NCBI RefSeq assembly: GCF_026341855.1
Contig: NZ_JAPENW010000001.1
Span: forward strand, 2,108,001 to 2,172,000
From: Streptomyces sp. NBC_00568
Lineage (GTDB): Bacteria; Actinomycetota; Actinomycetes; Streptomycetales; Streptomycetaceae
Length of the DNA stretch: 64,000 nucleotides
Direction: 5' to 3'
Under the pieces are notes generated by a model. That model was not told the DNA's origin and searched no databases. It worked only from the letters and a program-made list of their open reading frames with translations. Below are positions 26,742-35,356 of this stretch, one piece after another (position 1 is the first letter of the stretch; each line of letters starts with the position of its first letter). The translations under genes were made by a program, and so were the position numbers.

Positions 26742-27645
26742 GTCGTACGAGGACGGAGGCGCCGGCGGCGCGGAGTCCGGCCGCGAGCGGGCACGGCGAG
26801 CCCGTGCGGACGTCTCCCGGCTGCCGGACGAGCTGCGGGCGCTCGGGCGGTCGCTGGACCGCCCGGGGGCCGACGGCGACGAGTCGATGGTCGAGCGGGT
26901 GCTGGAGGACATACTCGCGATGGGGGTACCGCCCGCGCCTTCCGGGCGGCGGGAGGGGATCCCGCTGCCGCCGCCCGGGACTCCGGGGCCCCGCGAGCGG
27001 CTGCGCGCGGTGCGCCGCTGGACGCGGGCCCGCCGGCGGGCCCTCACCGCGGGCCTGTGCGGAGTGCTGGCGGTCCTCGTGCTCACGCCCCCGGTGCGGG
27101 CGGCGGTCGTCGACTGGTTCGGCTTCGGCGGGGTCGAGGTGCGCTACGACCCGTCGGCGGTGCCCTCGGCCGGAGCCCGGGTGCCGGGCTGCCCCGGGCC
27201 CTCGCTGACGTTGGAGCAGGCCGGGCGGCGGGCGGGGTTCGAGCCTCTCGTGCCCGACGCCCTCGGCGCTCCGGACGCGATCACCGTGACGCCCGAGCCG
27301 GGAGGACGGCTGCTGATGAGCCTGTGCTGGCGCGAGCACGGGCACACGGTCCGGATCGACGCGTATCCGGCGCGGCTGGACATCGGCTTCACCAAGACGG
27401 TCCGGGAGCCGCCGCAGTGGCTGCGGCTGGACGGCGACGAGGAGTTCGGCGATCCGGCGCTGTGGTTCCCGAAGCCGCATCTCCTGAGCTTCTGGCTCGT
27501 CGGCGCGGACGGCGGCCGCTTCACCCGCTCCGAGCGGACCGCCGGGCCCACGCTCCTGTGGATGCACGACGGCGACGTGACGCTCCGGCTGGAGGGAGTG
27601 GCCTCGAGGACCCGGGCACTGGAGATCGCCAGGTCGCTGAAGTAG
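26734..27645 (+). CDS. Probable membrane anti-sigma factor
   Basis: 303 residues from the ATG at 26734 inside the sigma gene end. Residues 1-95 are cytoplasmic and helical (LPDELRALGRSLDRP, ESMVERVLEDILA), one membrane helix follows (about 98-118, ALTAGLCGVLAVLVLTPPV), and the C-terminal 180 residues form an extracytoplasmic domain with two cysteines. No zinc-binding HxxxCxxC motif is present, so it is not a ZAS-type anti-sigma. Role is inferred from topology and overlap with the sigma gene. The outer domain could be the sensor. Confidence 0.75.
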
Positions 27646-27692
27646 CCGGGTTCGCCGTCTCCGGCACGGCTCGGAATTCGTGGGCGTCGGGT

Positions 27693-27720
27693 GGGAACCC
27701 CGGCCGGTCGGGCGGTGTAC
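27693..27720 (+). promoter_or_regulatory. Second copy of the ECF-type promoter
   Basis: GGGAACC at 27693-27699, 15 bp, GTGTAC at 27715-27720. The flanks also match the first copy (CGGGT before, GGGCG within), so the identity exceeds the core boxes. Expected start near 27727, 57 bases before the ATG of the secreted-protein gene. Confidence 0.72.
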
Positions 27721-27783
27721 CAGATGTGACAGACGACGTGCGGGCGGACCGCACGTCGATCGGCCGGCCGGTTCGGGGGTTCC

Positions 27784-28494
27784 ATGCGCAGACTTCGTGA
27801 ACTGCTCACTACTACAGGGGTGTTGGTATCGGCTCTGGCGGTCGTGCTGCTGGCGGCACCGTCCGCCCTGGCCGGCGGACCGACGAGTGTGCTGCTGGTC
27901 TCGCCGGAGAGCGCGGAGAGCGCCGCGCTGTACCACTCGGACGAGGAGTACGGCGAGTTGATGCGGCTTCTGGGCGGGGCGGACTCGGACAGCCGCGAGG
28001 TGGAGCTGCCGGGGCTCGGCGCGGCCGACGGACACCAGCTCAATGTGACGTGGATGGCCCATGACGTGTCGCCCTGGCGGGTGGACCGCGTCTATCCGGA
28101 CGCTTCGTGGAGCGAGGACGTCTGGATCAACACCACGACCGACATGACGACCATGAACAGCTACTGGCACAAGGCCCGGCAGCCGGCCGAGGTGCGGACG
28201 CTGCTCAAGAAGCTGGGAATCCTGGGCAGGCCGAAGGCGCAGGGCGCCGGAGGAATCCGCCCGGGTCCCTGGCAGACACCGGAGGGCACGAGTGCCGGTC
28301 CGTCGCCCACGCCCACGTCCACGTCCACGTCCACATTCACGTCCACCGCTCGGTCCCGCACGAGGACCGCCGCCGCGACCGGCGACGGCACCGACTGGTG
28401 GTGGGCGATACCCGGGGCGGCGGCCGGGGCCGTGCTGGCCCGGATACGACGGCCTCACAAGGGGGAGCCTCGACAGGAGCTGCGGGACGTGTGA
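27784..28494 (+). CDS. Secreted/anchored protein, paralogue A of the ECF regulon
   Basis: 236 residues. Signal peptide LLTTTGVLVSALAVVLLAAPSALA, a ~130-residue extracytoplasmic domain (TSVLLVSPESAESAALYHSDEEYGELMRLLGG, NVTWMAHDVSPWRVDRVYPD), a Ser/Thr/Pro linker (PTPTSTSTSTFTS), a C-terminal hydrophobic segment (WWWAIPGAAAGAVLA) and a charged tail ending PRQELRDV. I do not recognise a named family. The next gene encodes a protein of exactly the same length with the same layout. Both follow the second ECF promoter and are probably sigma-dependent. Confidence 0.82.
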   Translation: MRRLRELLTTTGVLVSALAVVLLAAPSALAGGPTSVLLVSPESAESAALYHSDEEYGELMRLLGGADSDSREVELPGLGAADGHQLNVTWMAHDVSPWRVDRVYPDASWSEDVWINTTTDMTTMNSYWHKARQPAEVRTLLKKLGILGRPKAQGAGGIRPGPWQTPEGTSAGPSPTPTSTSTSTFTSTARSRTRTAAATGDGTDWWWAIPGAAAGAVLARIRRPHKGEPRQELRDV

Positions 28495-28519
28495 GGTACC
28501 GGTCGGACGAGGGGGACCT

Positions 28520-29230
28520 ATGAGGGGCCGGGTCGAACGGATCAGGAACGGGGTGCGGGTCCTGTTACTCGTGTCCATGGCATTGGCCGCGCTCGGCGCA
28601 GCACAGGCCCCTGCCTCGGCGGGTGCCTGGGAGCTCGGGAAGGGCGACAGCCCGGACATGGCCCTGGTGATCGCCGGTGACACGGGACGGACGACCACGC
28701 TGCACGCCGAGGAGCGGGACTTCGGACGGCTGTGGCGGCTGCTGTCGCCCCGGTACACGGGGACCGAGAGGGTGCCCGAAGCGTGGACGCACGGCCGATT
28801 TCCCGAGGTGCGGGTCACCGTGATCTGGGGGCTGACCGGTGTCGGGGGCTGGCCGCAGACCAGTCGGGCGCCCGGCGGCGATGTCGCCGTCGAGCGCCAG
28901 GACCAGGTGTTCCTCGCGCCGGACGGAACGCCGTGGGTGCGTTCGGATCCCTCGCCCGACGTGGTGGACGACGACATCCGCTGGCATCGGGCGCCGAGCG
29001 CGGTGTTCGGGCAACTGGCGGAGGAGGGGAAGCTGTTCGGTTCCCGGCCCGCGGCGGTGGCCGCCGTGGCGGCACCGGATGCGGTGGAGCGGGCACGGTG
29101 GGTGCTGCCCGGACTCGCGGTGGGCCTGGCTCTCGGCGTCGGCGTTCCGTGGTTCATACGCCGCGCGGCGGCCCGGCGCGAGGACGCGGGACCGCCGCGG
29201 GAGCCACGACAGGAGCTGATCGACTTGTGA
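28520..29230 (+). CDS. Secreted/anchored protein, paralogue B of the ECF regulon
   Basis: 236 residues from the ATG at 28520. Signal peptide RVLLLVSMALAALGAAQAPASA, then a domain aligning with paralogue A (DMALVIAGDTGRTTTLHAEERDFGRLWRLLSP, VRVTVIWGLTGVGGWP), then a membrane helix (WVLPGLAVGLALGVGVPWFI) and a tail ending PRQELIDL. It has no Ser/Thr linker. It starts 25 bases after paralogue A and must be co-transcribed. The shared ten-residue tail suggests a common cytoplasmic partner (inference). Confidence 0.82.
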   Translation: MRGRVERIRNGVRVLLLVSMALAALGAAQAPASAGAWELGKGDSPDMALVIAGDTGRTTTLHAEERDFGRLWRLLSPRYTGTERVPEAWTHGRFPEVRVTVIWGLTGVGGWPQTSRAPGGDVAVERQDQVFLAPDGTPWVRSDPSPDVVDDDIRWHRAPSAVFGQLAEEGKLFGSRPAAVAAVAAPDAVERARWVLPGLAVGLALGVGVPWFIRRAAARREDAGPPREPRQELIDL

Positions 29231-29324
29231 GGACCGGACGGCCGAGTGCCTCGGGCCCGCCGGCCCGGGGCCGGTCCGGCCTCGGGCCGGTCAGACCCCG
29301 GGTCGGTCAGACCAGGCCCGTGCG

Positions 29325-30770
29325 TCAGCCGAGGTCGATCTCCGGGTAGAGCGGGAAGCCGGCGAGCAGGTCGGTGGCCCGGTGGGAGATCTCGTCGGAG
29401 ATCTTCGCGTCCAGGACGTGCTGGGCCTTGGAAGGGGAGCCCTTGGCGGTGGTGCCGGCCTCGGTCGCGGTGAGGACACGGTCGATCAGACCGGCGATCT
29501 CGTCCATCTCGGTCAGACCGAGACCACGGGTGGTCAGCGCGGGGGTGCCGATGCGGATGCCGGAGGTGTACCACGCGCCGTTGGGGTCGGCCGGGATGGC
29601 GTTGCGGTTGGTGACGATGCCCGAGTCGAGCAGGGCGGACTCGGCCTGACGGCCGGTCAGACCGTAGGAGGAGGCGACGTCGATGAGGTTGAGGTGGTTG
29701 TCGGTACCGCCGGTGACCAGGGTGGCTCCGCGGCGCATCAGGCCCTCGGCGAGGGCGCGGGAGTTGTCGACGACGGCCTGGGCGTAGTCGCGGAACTCGG
29801 GGCGGCGGGCCTCGGCGAGCGCGACGGCCTTGGCGGCCATGACGTGGGGAAGGGGGCCACCGAGCACCATCGGACAGCCGCGGTCGACCTGCTCGGCGAG
29901 GGTCTCGTCGCACAGGACCATGCCGCCGCGCGGGCCGCGGAGCGACTTGTGCGTGGTGGTGGTGACGATCTGGGCGTGCGGGACCGGGTCGAAGTCACCG
30001 GTGAGCACCTTGCCCGCGACCAGGCCGGCGAAGTGGGCCATGTCGACCATCAGGGTGGCGCCGACCTCGTCGGCGATCTCCCGCATGATGCGGAAGTTCA
30101 CCAGGCGGGGGTAGGCGGAGTAACCGGCGACGATGATCAGGGGCTTGAACTCACGGGCGGAGGTGCGCAGGGCCTCGTAGTCGATGAGGCCGGTGGCGGG
30201 GTCGGTGCCGTAGGAGCGCTGGTCGAACATCTTTCCTGAGATGTTCGGGCGGAAGCCGTGGGTGAGGTGGCCGCCTGCGTCCAGGGACATGCCGAGCATG
30301 CGCTGGTTGCCGAAGGCCTGGCGCAGTTCGGCCCAGTCGGCCTCGGAGAGGTCGTTGACGTTGCGGACGCCGGCCTTGGCGAGTGCCGGGGCCTCGACGC
30401 GGGCCGCGAGAACGGCCCAGAAGGCGACGAGGTTGGCGTCGATGCCGGAGTGCGGCTGGGCGTAGGCGTGCTCGGCGCCGAACAGTTCGCGGGCGTGCTC
30501 CGAGGCGAGGGCCTCGACGGTGTCCACGTTGCGGCAGCCGGCGTAGAAGCGGCGGCCGATGGTGCCCTCGGCGTACTTGTCGCTGAACCAGTTGCCCATC
30601 GCCAGGAGGGTGGCCGGGGAGGCGTAGTTCTCGGAGGCGATCAGTTTGAGCATGTCGCGCTGGTCGGCGATTTCCTGGCCGATGGCGTCGGCGACGCGGG
30701 GCTCCACGGCCCGGATCACGTCGAGGGCGCTGCGGAAGGCGGTGGACTCGGTGGAAAGGGGCTCTGGCAT
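29325..30770 (-). CDS. glyA: Serine hydroxymethyltransferase
   Basis: 481 residues, the longer actinobacterial form with an insert around residues 120-155 ([23 protein letters not shown]). The PLP lysine is in [14 protein letters not shown] near residue 275. It interconverts serine and glycine with THF and 5,10-methylene-THF, the main one-carbon source. A ribosome site CGGAGG precedes the ATG. The leader contains a ZTP riboswitch, so expression should rise when purine synthesis is short of formyl-THF. Confidence 0.97.
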   Translation of the reverse strand: MPEPLSTESTAFRSALDVIRAVEPRVADAIGQEIADQRDMLKLIASENYASPATLLAMGNWFSDKYAEGTIGRRFYAGCRNVDTVEALASEHARELFGAEHAYAQPHSGIDANLVAFWAVLAARVEAPALAKAGVRNVNDLSEADWAELRQAFGNQRMLGMSLDAGGHLTHGFRPNISGKMFDQRSYGTDPATGLIDYEALRTSAREFKPLIIVAGYSAYPRLVNFRIMREIADEVGATLMVDMAHFAGLVAGKVLTGDFDPVPHAQIVTTTTHKSLRGPRGGMVLCDETLAEQVDRGCPMVLGGPLPHVMAAKAVALAEARRPEFRDYAQAVVDNSRALAEGLMRRGATLVTGGTDNHLNLIDVASSYGLTGRQAESALLDSGIVTNRNAIPADPNGAWYTSGIRIGTPALTTRGLGLTEMDEIAGLIDRVLTATEAGTTAKGSPSKAQHVLDAKISDEISHRATDLLAGFPLYPEIDLG

Positions 30771-30802
30771 GACGGCCTCCGGACGTGGCGTTCAGCGTTC
30801 AC

Positions 30803-30985
30803 GGGTCGGCCCAGGCGCACGGCACTCGGTTGCCACGACTCCTCGCCCGGACACTTCCGGGTCCCTCGGGGCGGCCTGTTTCTCCGTTCCGAGGTCCGGG
30901 GTCGCCCCCGGGAAGTCACAGCGTGGGTGCCGCTCCCCGATGGTCGGTCCCATCCCAGCGCGCCAGTCACGGCCCCGCCGGTCAG
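30803..30985 (-). ncRNA. ZTP riboswitch (pfl motif) in the glyA leader
   Basis: On the minus strand three conserved boxes appear in the right order: GTGACTGGCG (around 30961-30970), GGGGAGCG (30931-30938) closing a GGGATGGGACC hairpin, and, after a ~110-nt linker with its own hairpin potential, CGCCTGGGC (30809-30817). These are the hallmark boxes of the pfl/ZTP aptamer, known from leaders of glyA, purH, fhs and folD genes. The last box lies ~40 nt before the glyA start, where its folding can control the ribosome site or a terminator. Confidence 0.85.
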
Positions 30986-31165
30986 CCTACCGGGCGCGCC
31001 GGATCACCGGGGTCCCCGGTCCACCATGCGAGCGACGATAGGAAAGGGCCACAAGCCCGTCCCCGAGCGGGCATCACGTGCCAGCGCCCGGGGAGAACGC
31101 GCCGTGCGGCGTGCCGGGGAGGACCGCGCCGCTCCCCGCGCCGCTCGTCAGAGAACGGAGATCCC

Positions 31166-32389
31166 GTGACCGCCATGGATGCCAAGGAGACGACGGAGGC
31201 CCTCATCGCCTCGGCCGACGCGCACAGCGCGCACAACTACCACCCGCTGCCGGTCGTCGTGGCGACGGCGGACGGGGCCTGGATGACGGATGTCGAGGGG
31301 CGCCGCTTCCTCGACATGCTGGCCGGATACTCGGCACTGAATTTCGGTCACGGCAACCGGCGGCTGATCGAGGCGGCGAAAGCCCAGATGGACCGGGTGA
31401 CGCTGACGTCGCGGGCGTTCCACCACGACCGGTTCGCGGACTTCTGCCGAGAGCTGGCGTCGCTGTGCGGCATGGAGATGGTGCTGCCGATGAACACCGG
31501 CGCGGAGGCGGTGGAGACAGCGGTGAAGACGGCCCGGAAGTGGGGGTACCGGGTCAAGGGCGTCCCCGCGGAGATGGCGAAGATCGTGGTCGCGGGCAAC
31601 AACTTCCACGGGCGCACGACGACGGTCATCAGCTTCTCGACGGACCCGGAGGCGCGGGCGGACTTCGGCCCGTACACGCCGGGATTCGAGATCGTGCCGT
31701 ACGGGGACCTGACGGCGCTGCGGGGGGCGGTCACGGAGAACACGGTGGCCGTACTGCTCGAACCGATCCAGGGAGAGGCGGGCGTGCTCGTGCCGCCGGC
31801 CGGTTATCTGCCGGCCGTGCGGGAGCTGACGCTGGAGCGCGATGTGCTGTTCGTCGCGGACGAGATCCAGTCGGGGCTGGGGCGGACCGGACGGACGTTC
31901 GCGTGCGAGCACGAGGGCGTGGTGCCGGACATGTACGTCCTCGGGAAGGCGCTCGGCGGCGGGGTGGTGCCCGTGTCGGCGGTGGTGTCGAGCGCGGAGG
32001 TGCTGGGGGTGTTCCGGCCCGGGGAGCACGGATCGACGTTCGGGGGGAATCCGCTGGCCTGCGCGGTGGCGCTGGAGGTGATCGCGATGCTGAGGTCGGG
32101 CGAGTACCAGCGGCGGGCGGCCGAGCTGGGTGAGCATCTGCACCATGAGCTGGGCGCGTTGAAGGACTCGGGTCATGTCACCGCGGTGCGCGGACGCGGC
32201 CTGTGGGCGGGCGTCGACATCGCCCCGGAGCACGGCACGGGCCGGGAGATCTCCGAGAAGCTGATGGACCGGGGTGTCCTCGTCAAGGACACCCATGGCG
32301 TCACCGTCCGGATCGCCCCGCCCCTGGTCATCGGCAAGGAGGACCTGGACTGGGGACTTGCCCAGCTGCGGGCCGTGCTGGGGGCGTAG
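31166..32389 (+). CDS. rocD: Ornithine aminotransferase (ornithine-oxo-acid transaminase)
   Basis: 407 residues from GTG 31166 with GGAG six bases upstream; an ATG at 31175 is the alternative. It is a class III PLP aminotransferase: PLP-binding Asp in FVADEIQSGLGRTG, the Schiff-base Lys261 in VLGKALGGG. The N-terminal AHNYHPLPVV and FLDMLAGYSALNFGHGN blocks are typical of ornithine aminotransferase. It converts ornithine and an oxo-acid to glutamate semialdehyde, feeding proline or glutamate. It is divergent from glyA. Confidence 0.92.
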   Translation: MTAMDAKETTEALIASADAHSAHNYHPLPVVVATADGAWMTDVEGRRFLDMLAGYSALNFGHGNRRLIEAAKAQMDRVTLTSRAFHHDRFADFCRELASLCGMEMVLPMNTGAEAVETAVKTARKWGYRVKGVPAEMAKIVVAGNNFHGRTTTVISFSTDPEARADFGPYTPGFEIVPYGDLTALRGAVTENTVAVLLEPIQGEAGVLVPPAGYLPAVRELTLERDVLFVADEIQSGLGRTGRTFACEHEGVVPDMYVLGKALGGGVVPVSAVVSSAEVLGVFRPGEHGSTFGGNPLACAVALEVIAMLRSGEYQRRAAELGEHLHHELGALKDSGHVTAVRGRGLWAGVDIAPEHGTGREISEKLMDRGVLVKDTHGVTVRIAPPLVIGKEDLDWGLAQLRAVLGA

Positions 32390-32418
32390 GGACGGGGCCC
32401 GTCGCACCGGGCCGGCGG

Positions 32419-33603
32419 CTAGAGGATCACGTGGGGCAGGAAGCGGGCGTACTCGTCCGTGATCGGGCCCGACGACTCCCGGATGCCGAGGCCCGCCGAC
32501 TCGTCCTCGACGACCCAGGCGCCGAGGACGACACGGTTGCCGTCGAAGGACGGGAGCGGTGCCAGCTCCTGGTAGCAGCAGGCCTCTTCGCGTACGACGG
32601 GGGCGGCGCCGGGTTCGTGGATCGTCACACCGGCGCCCTCGCGGCCGAGGAGGGGCTTGGCGACGTAGCCGTTCGTCCGGGCCAGCTCGCGGGGGCCGTC
32701 GAGGTAGGCGGGGAGCAGGTTCGGGTGCTCCGGGTAGAGCTCCCAGAGGATGGCGAGGAGGGCCTTGTTGGAGAGGAGCATCTTCCACGCGGGCTCGATC
32801 CACAGGGTCGTTCCGGTGCCGCCGCCGTTGTCGAGGGTGTCCAGGACGTGGCCGGCGAAGTCGTCGGAGGTGAGCCACTCCCAGGGGTAGAGCTTGAAGC
32901 AGCTGCGGATGAAGCCGAGCCGGTTGTCGACGAAGCGGCCGGAGAGGGGGTCCCAGCCGATCTCCTCCATGGAGATCCAGTCGGTGTCGAGGCCGGCCTG
33001 TTCCGCGGTCTCCTTCAGGTAGGCGACCGTCATCAGGTCCTCACCGAGCTCGTCGGCGGCGGAGTGCGCGAAGTAGAGGGGGCTTCCCGGCGGAAGGAGG
33101 GCACCCTGCTTCTTCCAGGCGGCGACGAGGCGCTCGTGCAGGGAGTTCCACTGGTCGGCGCCGGGGAAGCGGTCCTCCATCCAGAACCACTGCGGGCTCG
33201 CGGCCTCGACCAGCGAGGTCGGCGTGTCGGCGTTGTACTCGAGGAGTTTCGCCGGGCCCGTGCCGTCGTAGCACAGGTCGAAACGGCCGTAGACGGACGG
33301 GAGTTCGGCGCGCCGGTGCCAGGCCTCGGCGACGGCCGCCGCGACCCGCGGATCGTCGATGCCGAGGTCGGCGAAGCGTCCTCGCTCGACGATGTGACCG
33401 GCCGCCGCGAGGCACATGCCGTGCAGCTCCTCGACGACCTCCTCCAGCGCCTCCACCTCGGGAAGGGAGAAGGCGTAGTAGGCGCTCTCGTCCCAGTAGG
33501 GGCGCAGGGAGTCGTCGGGGTAGCGGGTGAGCGGGTAGACGAGTCCCTGCTCCTCGACGGTCTGCTGCCAGCCGGGGCGGGGGGCGATGGTGCGGCGTTC
33601 CAT
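32419..33603 (-). CDS. Glutathionylspermidine synthase family protein (ATP-grasp)
   Basis: 394 residues. The family signature is YNADTPTSLVEAA near residue 122, followed by an ATP-grasp-type region (EPAWKMLLSNKALLAIL, YVAKPLLGREGAGVTI). It corresponds to the synthetase half of E. coli Gsp and to YgiC/YjfC. Streptomyces lack glutathione, so the true peptide-like substrate is unknown. It lies downstream of a small lipoprotein gene on the same strand, recalling the YgiB-YgiC pairing in E. coli. Confidence 0.88.
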   Translation of the reverse strand: MERRTIAPRPGWQQTVEEQGLVYPLTRYPDDSLRPYWDESAYYAFSLPEVEALEEVVEELHGMCLAAAGHIVERGRFADLGIDDPRVAAAVAEAWHRRAELPSVYGRFDLCYDGTGPAKLLEYNADTPTSLVEAASPQWFWMEDRFPGADQWNSLHERLVAAWKKQGALLPPGSPLYFAHSAADELGEDLMTVAYLKETAEQAGLDTDWISMEEIGWDPLSGRFVDNRLGFIRSCFKLYPWEWLTSDDFAGHVLDTLDNGGGTGTTLWIEPAWKMLLSNKALLAILWELYPEHPNLLPAYLDGPRELARTNGYVAKPLLGREGAGVTIHEPGAAPVVREEACCYQELAPLPSFDGNRVVLGAWVVEDESAGLGIRESSGPITDEYARFLPHVIL

Positions 33604-33725
33604 GGGTGCGTCGGTTCTCTGTTCGGCGGGTGGGGTGGGGCCGTTGCGCGGGGCGGAGCCGTTGCGTACACGGCGGACGCGCCGGGTTCGGCCCCTGGGG
33701 CGGGGGAGGACGACGCGCCCGCCGG

Positions 33726-34058
33726 TCAGCCGCCGGAGCCGCCCTTGCCGCCGCCGAAGCCGCCGCGGTGGACGCCGCCGCCCGAACCGCCGGAGCCGCC
33801 GGGCTTGGTGAAGGAGCCGCCGTCGATCCAGCTGCTCTTCTTGTTGCCGCCGTAGTACCAGACGCCGTTGGACGAGGTCTTGGTGGACTTGCAGTTCTCG
33901 TCGGCGACGACCTTGTAGCCCTTGCCGAGGTTGTAGCTGTCGCGGTCGACGCAGCGCTTGTCGGGGTCCGAGGAGCAGGCGGTGAGCGCCGCCGCGAGGA
34001 GGCCCATGCCGCCCAGGACGACCGTGCCCGAGCGCAGTTGGCGTCGTACGTCCGCCAT
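33726..34058 (-). CDS. Small Gly-rich lipoprotein upstream of the synthetase gene
   Basis: 110 residues. A signal peptide ends with the lipobox LTAC, so Cys28 should be lipidated. A compact domain with two more cysteines follows (KRCVDRDSYNLGKGYKVVADENC, a possible disulfide), then WYYGGNKKSSW and a Gly/Ser tail with few other residues. E. coli YgiB (DUF1190), encoded with YgiC, is also a small Gly-rich lipoprotein-like protein; common origin is not proven by this short sequence. Probably co-transcribed with the synthetase 122 bases downstream. Confidence 0.82.
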   Translation of the reverse strand: MADVRRQLRSGTVVLGGMGLLAAALTACSSDPDKRCVDRDSYNLGKGYKVVADENCKSTKTSSNGVWYYGGNKKSSWIDGGSFTKPGGSGGSGGGVHRGGFGGGKGGSGG

Positions 34059-34165
34059 GTCCGTTCCCCCGTTTGTTCTGTGCAGATCACGTTTTGGTTG
34101 AAGAGGAACAGACTAGGGATCGCGCACGGCCCCTCCGCGAGGGCCCCCCGAGAAGCACCGTCCCC

Positions 34166-34171
34166 TACAGT
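34166..34171 (+). promoter_or_regulatory. -10 box of a leaderless transcript
   Basis: TACAGT is followed by six bases and then GTG at 34178. This is the spacing of Streptomyces leaderless genes, where the first base of the start codon is the transcription start. No ribosome site precedes the GTG, which supports the reading. Confidence 0.55.
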
Positions 34172-34177
34172 CGCTTC

Positions 34178-35062
34178 GTGCTCTTTGGAATGATCTGCGC
34201 CCTTGGCGCCTCGGTCTGTTTCGGTACGGCGACGGTTCTGCAGGCGATGGCCGCGCGGGCGGCGGGCGAGGACGGGACGGGCGGCGGGGCCGGTGGCGCG
34301 GCGGCACTGCTGCTGCGGGCGCTGCGGCAGTGGCGCTATCTGGCGGGACTGGGCCTCGACGGCGTCGGGTTCCTGCTGCAGATCATCGCGCTGCGGTCGC
34401 TTCCGATCTACGCCGTGGGCGCGGCCCTCGCCGCGAGCCTGGCCGTGACCGCGGTGGTGGCCTCGCGGCTGCTCCATGTGCGGCTGAGCCGGGTCGAGTG
34501 GGGCGCGGTGGCGGTGGTGTGCGCCGGGCTCGCGATGCTCGGGCTGGCGTCCGGGGCGGAGGGGGACCGGACGGGGTCCCTGGCGTTGAAGTACGCGGTG
34601 CTGGGGACGTCCGTGGCCGTCCTGGTGCTGGGGCTTCTCGGCGGGCGGCTGCCCGACCGGGGGCGGGCGCTCGCGCTGGGACTCGGGGCCGGGTTCGGGT
34701 TCGGCGTGGTCGAGGTGGCCGTGCGGCTGATCGAGGACCTCGATCCGGGAACGCTGCTGGCCAATCCGGCGACGTACGCGCTGCTGATCGGTGGCGGGGC
34801 GGCGTTCCTGCTGCTCACCACGGCCCTGCAGCGGGGTTCGGTGACGACGGCCACCGCCGGGCTGGTCATCGGGGAGACCATCGGGCCCGCGCTGGTGGGG
34901 GTGGTGTGGCTGGGCGACCGTACCCGCGAGGGGCTGACCTGGCTGGCGGTTCTCGGTTTCGCGGTGGCCGTGGCGGGGGCCTTGGCACTGGCCCGGTTCG
35001 GTGAGGCGCCGGAGACGTCGGCGGAGGCGCCGGCGGACGCGGAGGAAGCGCGGGAGGCGTGA
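34178..35062 (+). CDS. DMT-superfamily transporter-like membrane protein
   Basis: 294 residues from the GTG at 34178 (ATG 34190 is an alternative). About nine to ten hydrophobic helices without charged residues, starting MICALGASVCFGTATVLQAMAAR. The internal repeat (LLQIIALRSLPIYAVGAALAASLAVT and LLTTALQRGSVTTATAGLVIGETIGPALVG) is typical of EamA/DMT and magnesium-transporter-like proteins. Substrate not predictable. The C-terminus is Glu/Ala-rich. It is divergent from the lipoprotein gene and followed by a repeated intergenic region. Confidence 0.82.
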   Translation: MLFGMICALGASVCFGTATVLQAMAARAAGEDGTGGGAGGAAALLLRALRQWRYLAGLGLDGVGFLLQIIALRSLPIYAVGAALAASLAVTAVVASRLLHVRLSRVEWGAVAVVCAGLAMLGLASGAEGDRTGSLALKYAVLGTSVAVLVLGLLGGRLPDRGRALALGLGAGFGFGVVEVAVRLIEDLDPGTLLANPATYALLIGGGAAFLLLTTALQRGSVTTATAGLVIGETIGPALVGVVWLGDRTREGLTWLAVLGFAVAVAGALALARFGEAPETSAEAPADAEEAREA

Positions 35063-35120
35063 GAGGGCCGCGTGGGCGCGCGGGAGGCGTGCGAGGGCCG
35101 CGTAGGCGCGCTCCCGGGGG

Positions 35121-35352
35121 TGGATCGAACGGAGCGCATCTCCGGAGCGGGAAGTCCCGGGGGGTGGGTCGTACTCGCCCAGGACCCGGCGGAGTAGGCC
35201 CGGCCATCCACGGGACCCTTGTCGGGATCCGGTGGATCGAGCGGAGCCGCATCTCCGGAGCGGGAAGTCCCCGGGAGAGGGTCGTGCTCGCCGAGGACCC
35301 GGCGGAGTGAGGCCCGGCCCTCGACGGAACCCCGTATCGGGATCAGGTCCCC
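35121..35352. repeat. Two tandem ~112-bp copies of an intergenic element
   Basis: TGGATCGA begins at 35121 and again at 35233, 112 bases apart. Shared stretches include CATCTCCGGAGCGGGAAGTC and GAGGACCCGGCGGAGT. The copies differ at scattered bases and small indels (roughly 85% identical by eye). The second copy reaches into the end of the MocR gene region. No gene is visible in the unit; GGATC/GATCC pairs at its ends may give hairpins. Confidence 0.8.
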
Positions 35353-35356
35353 CGTT

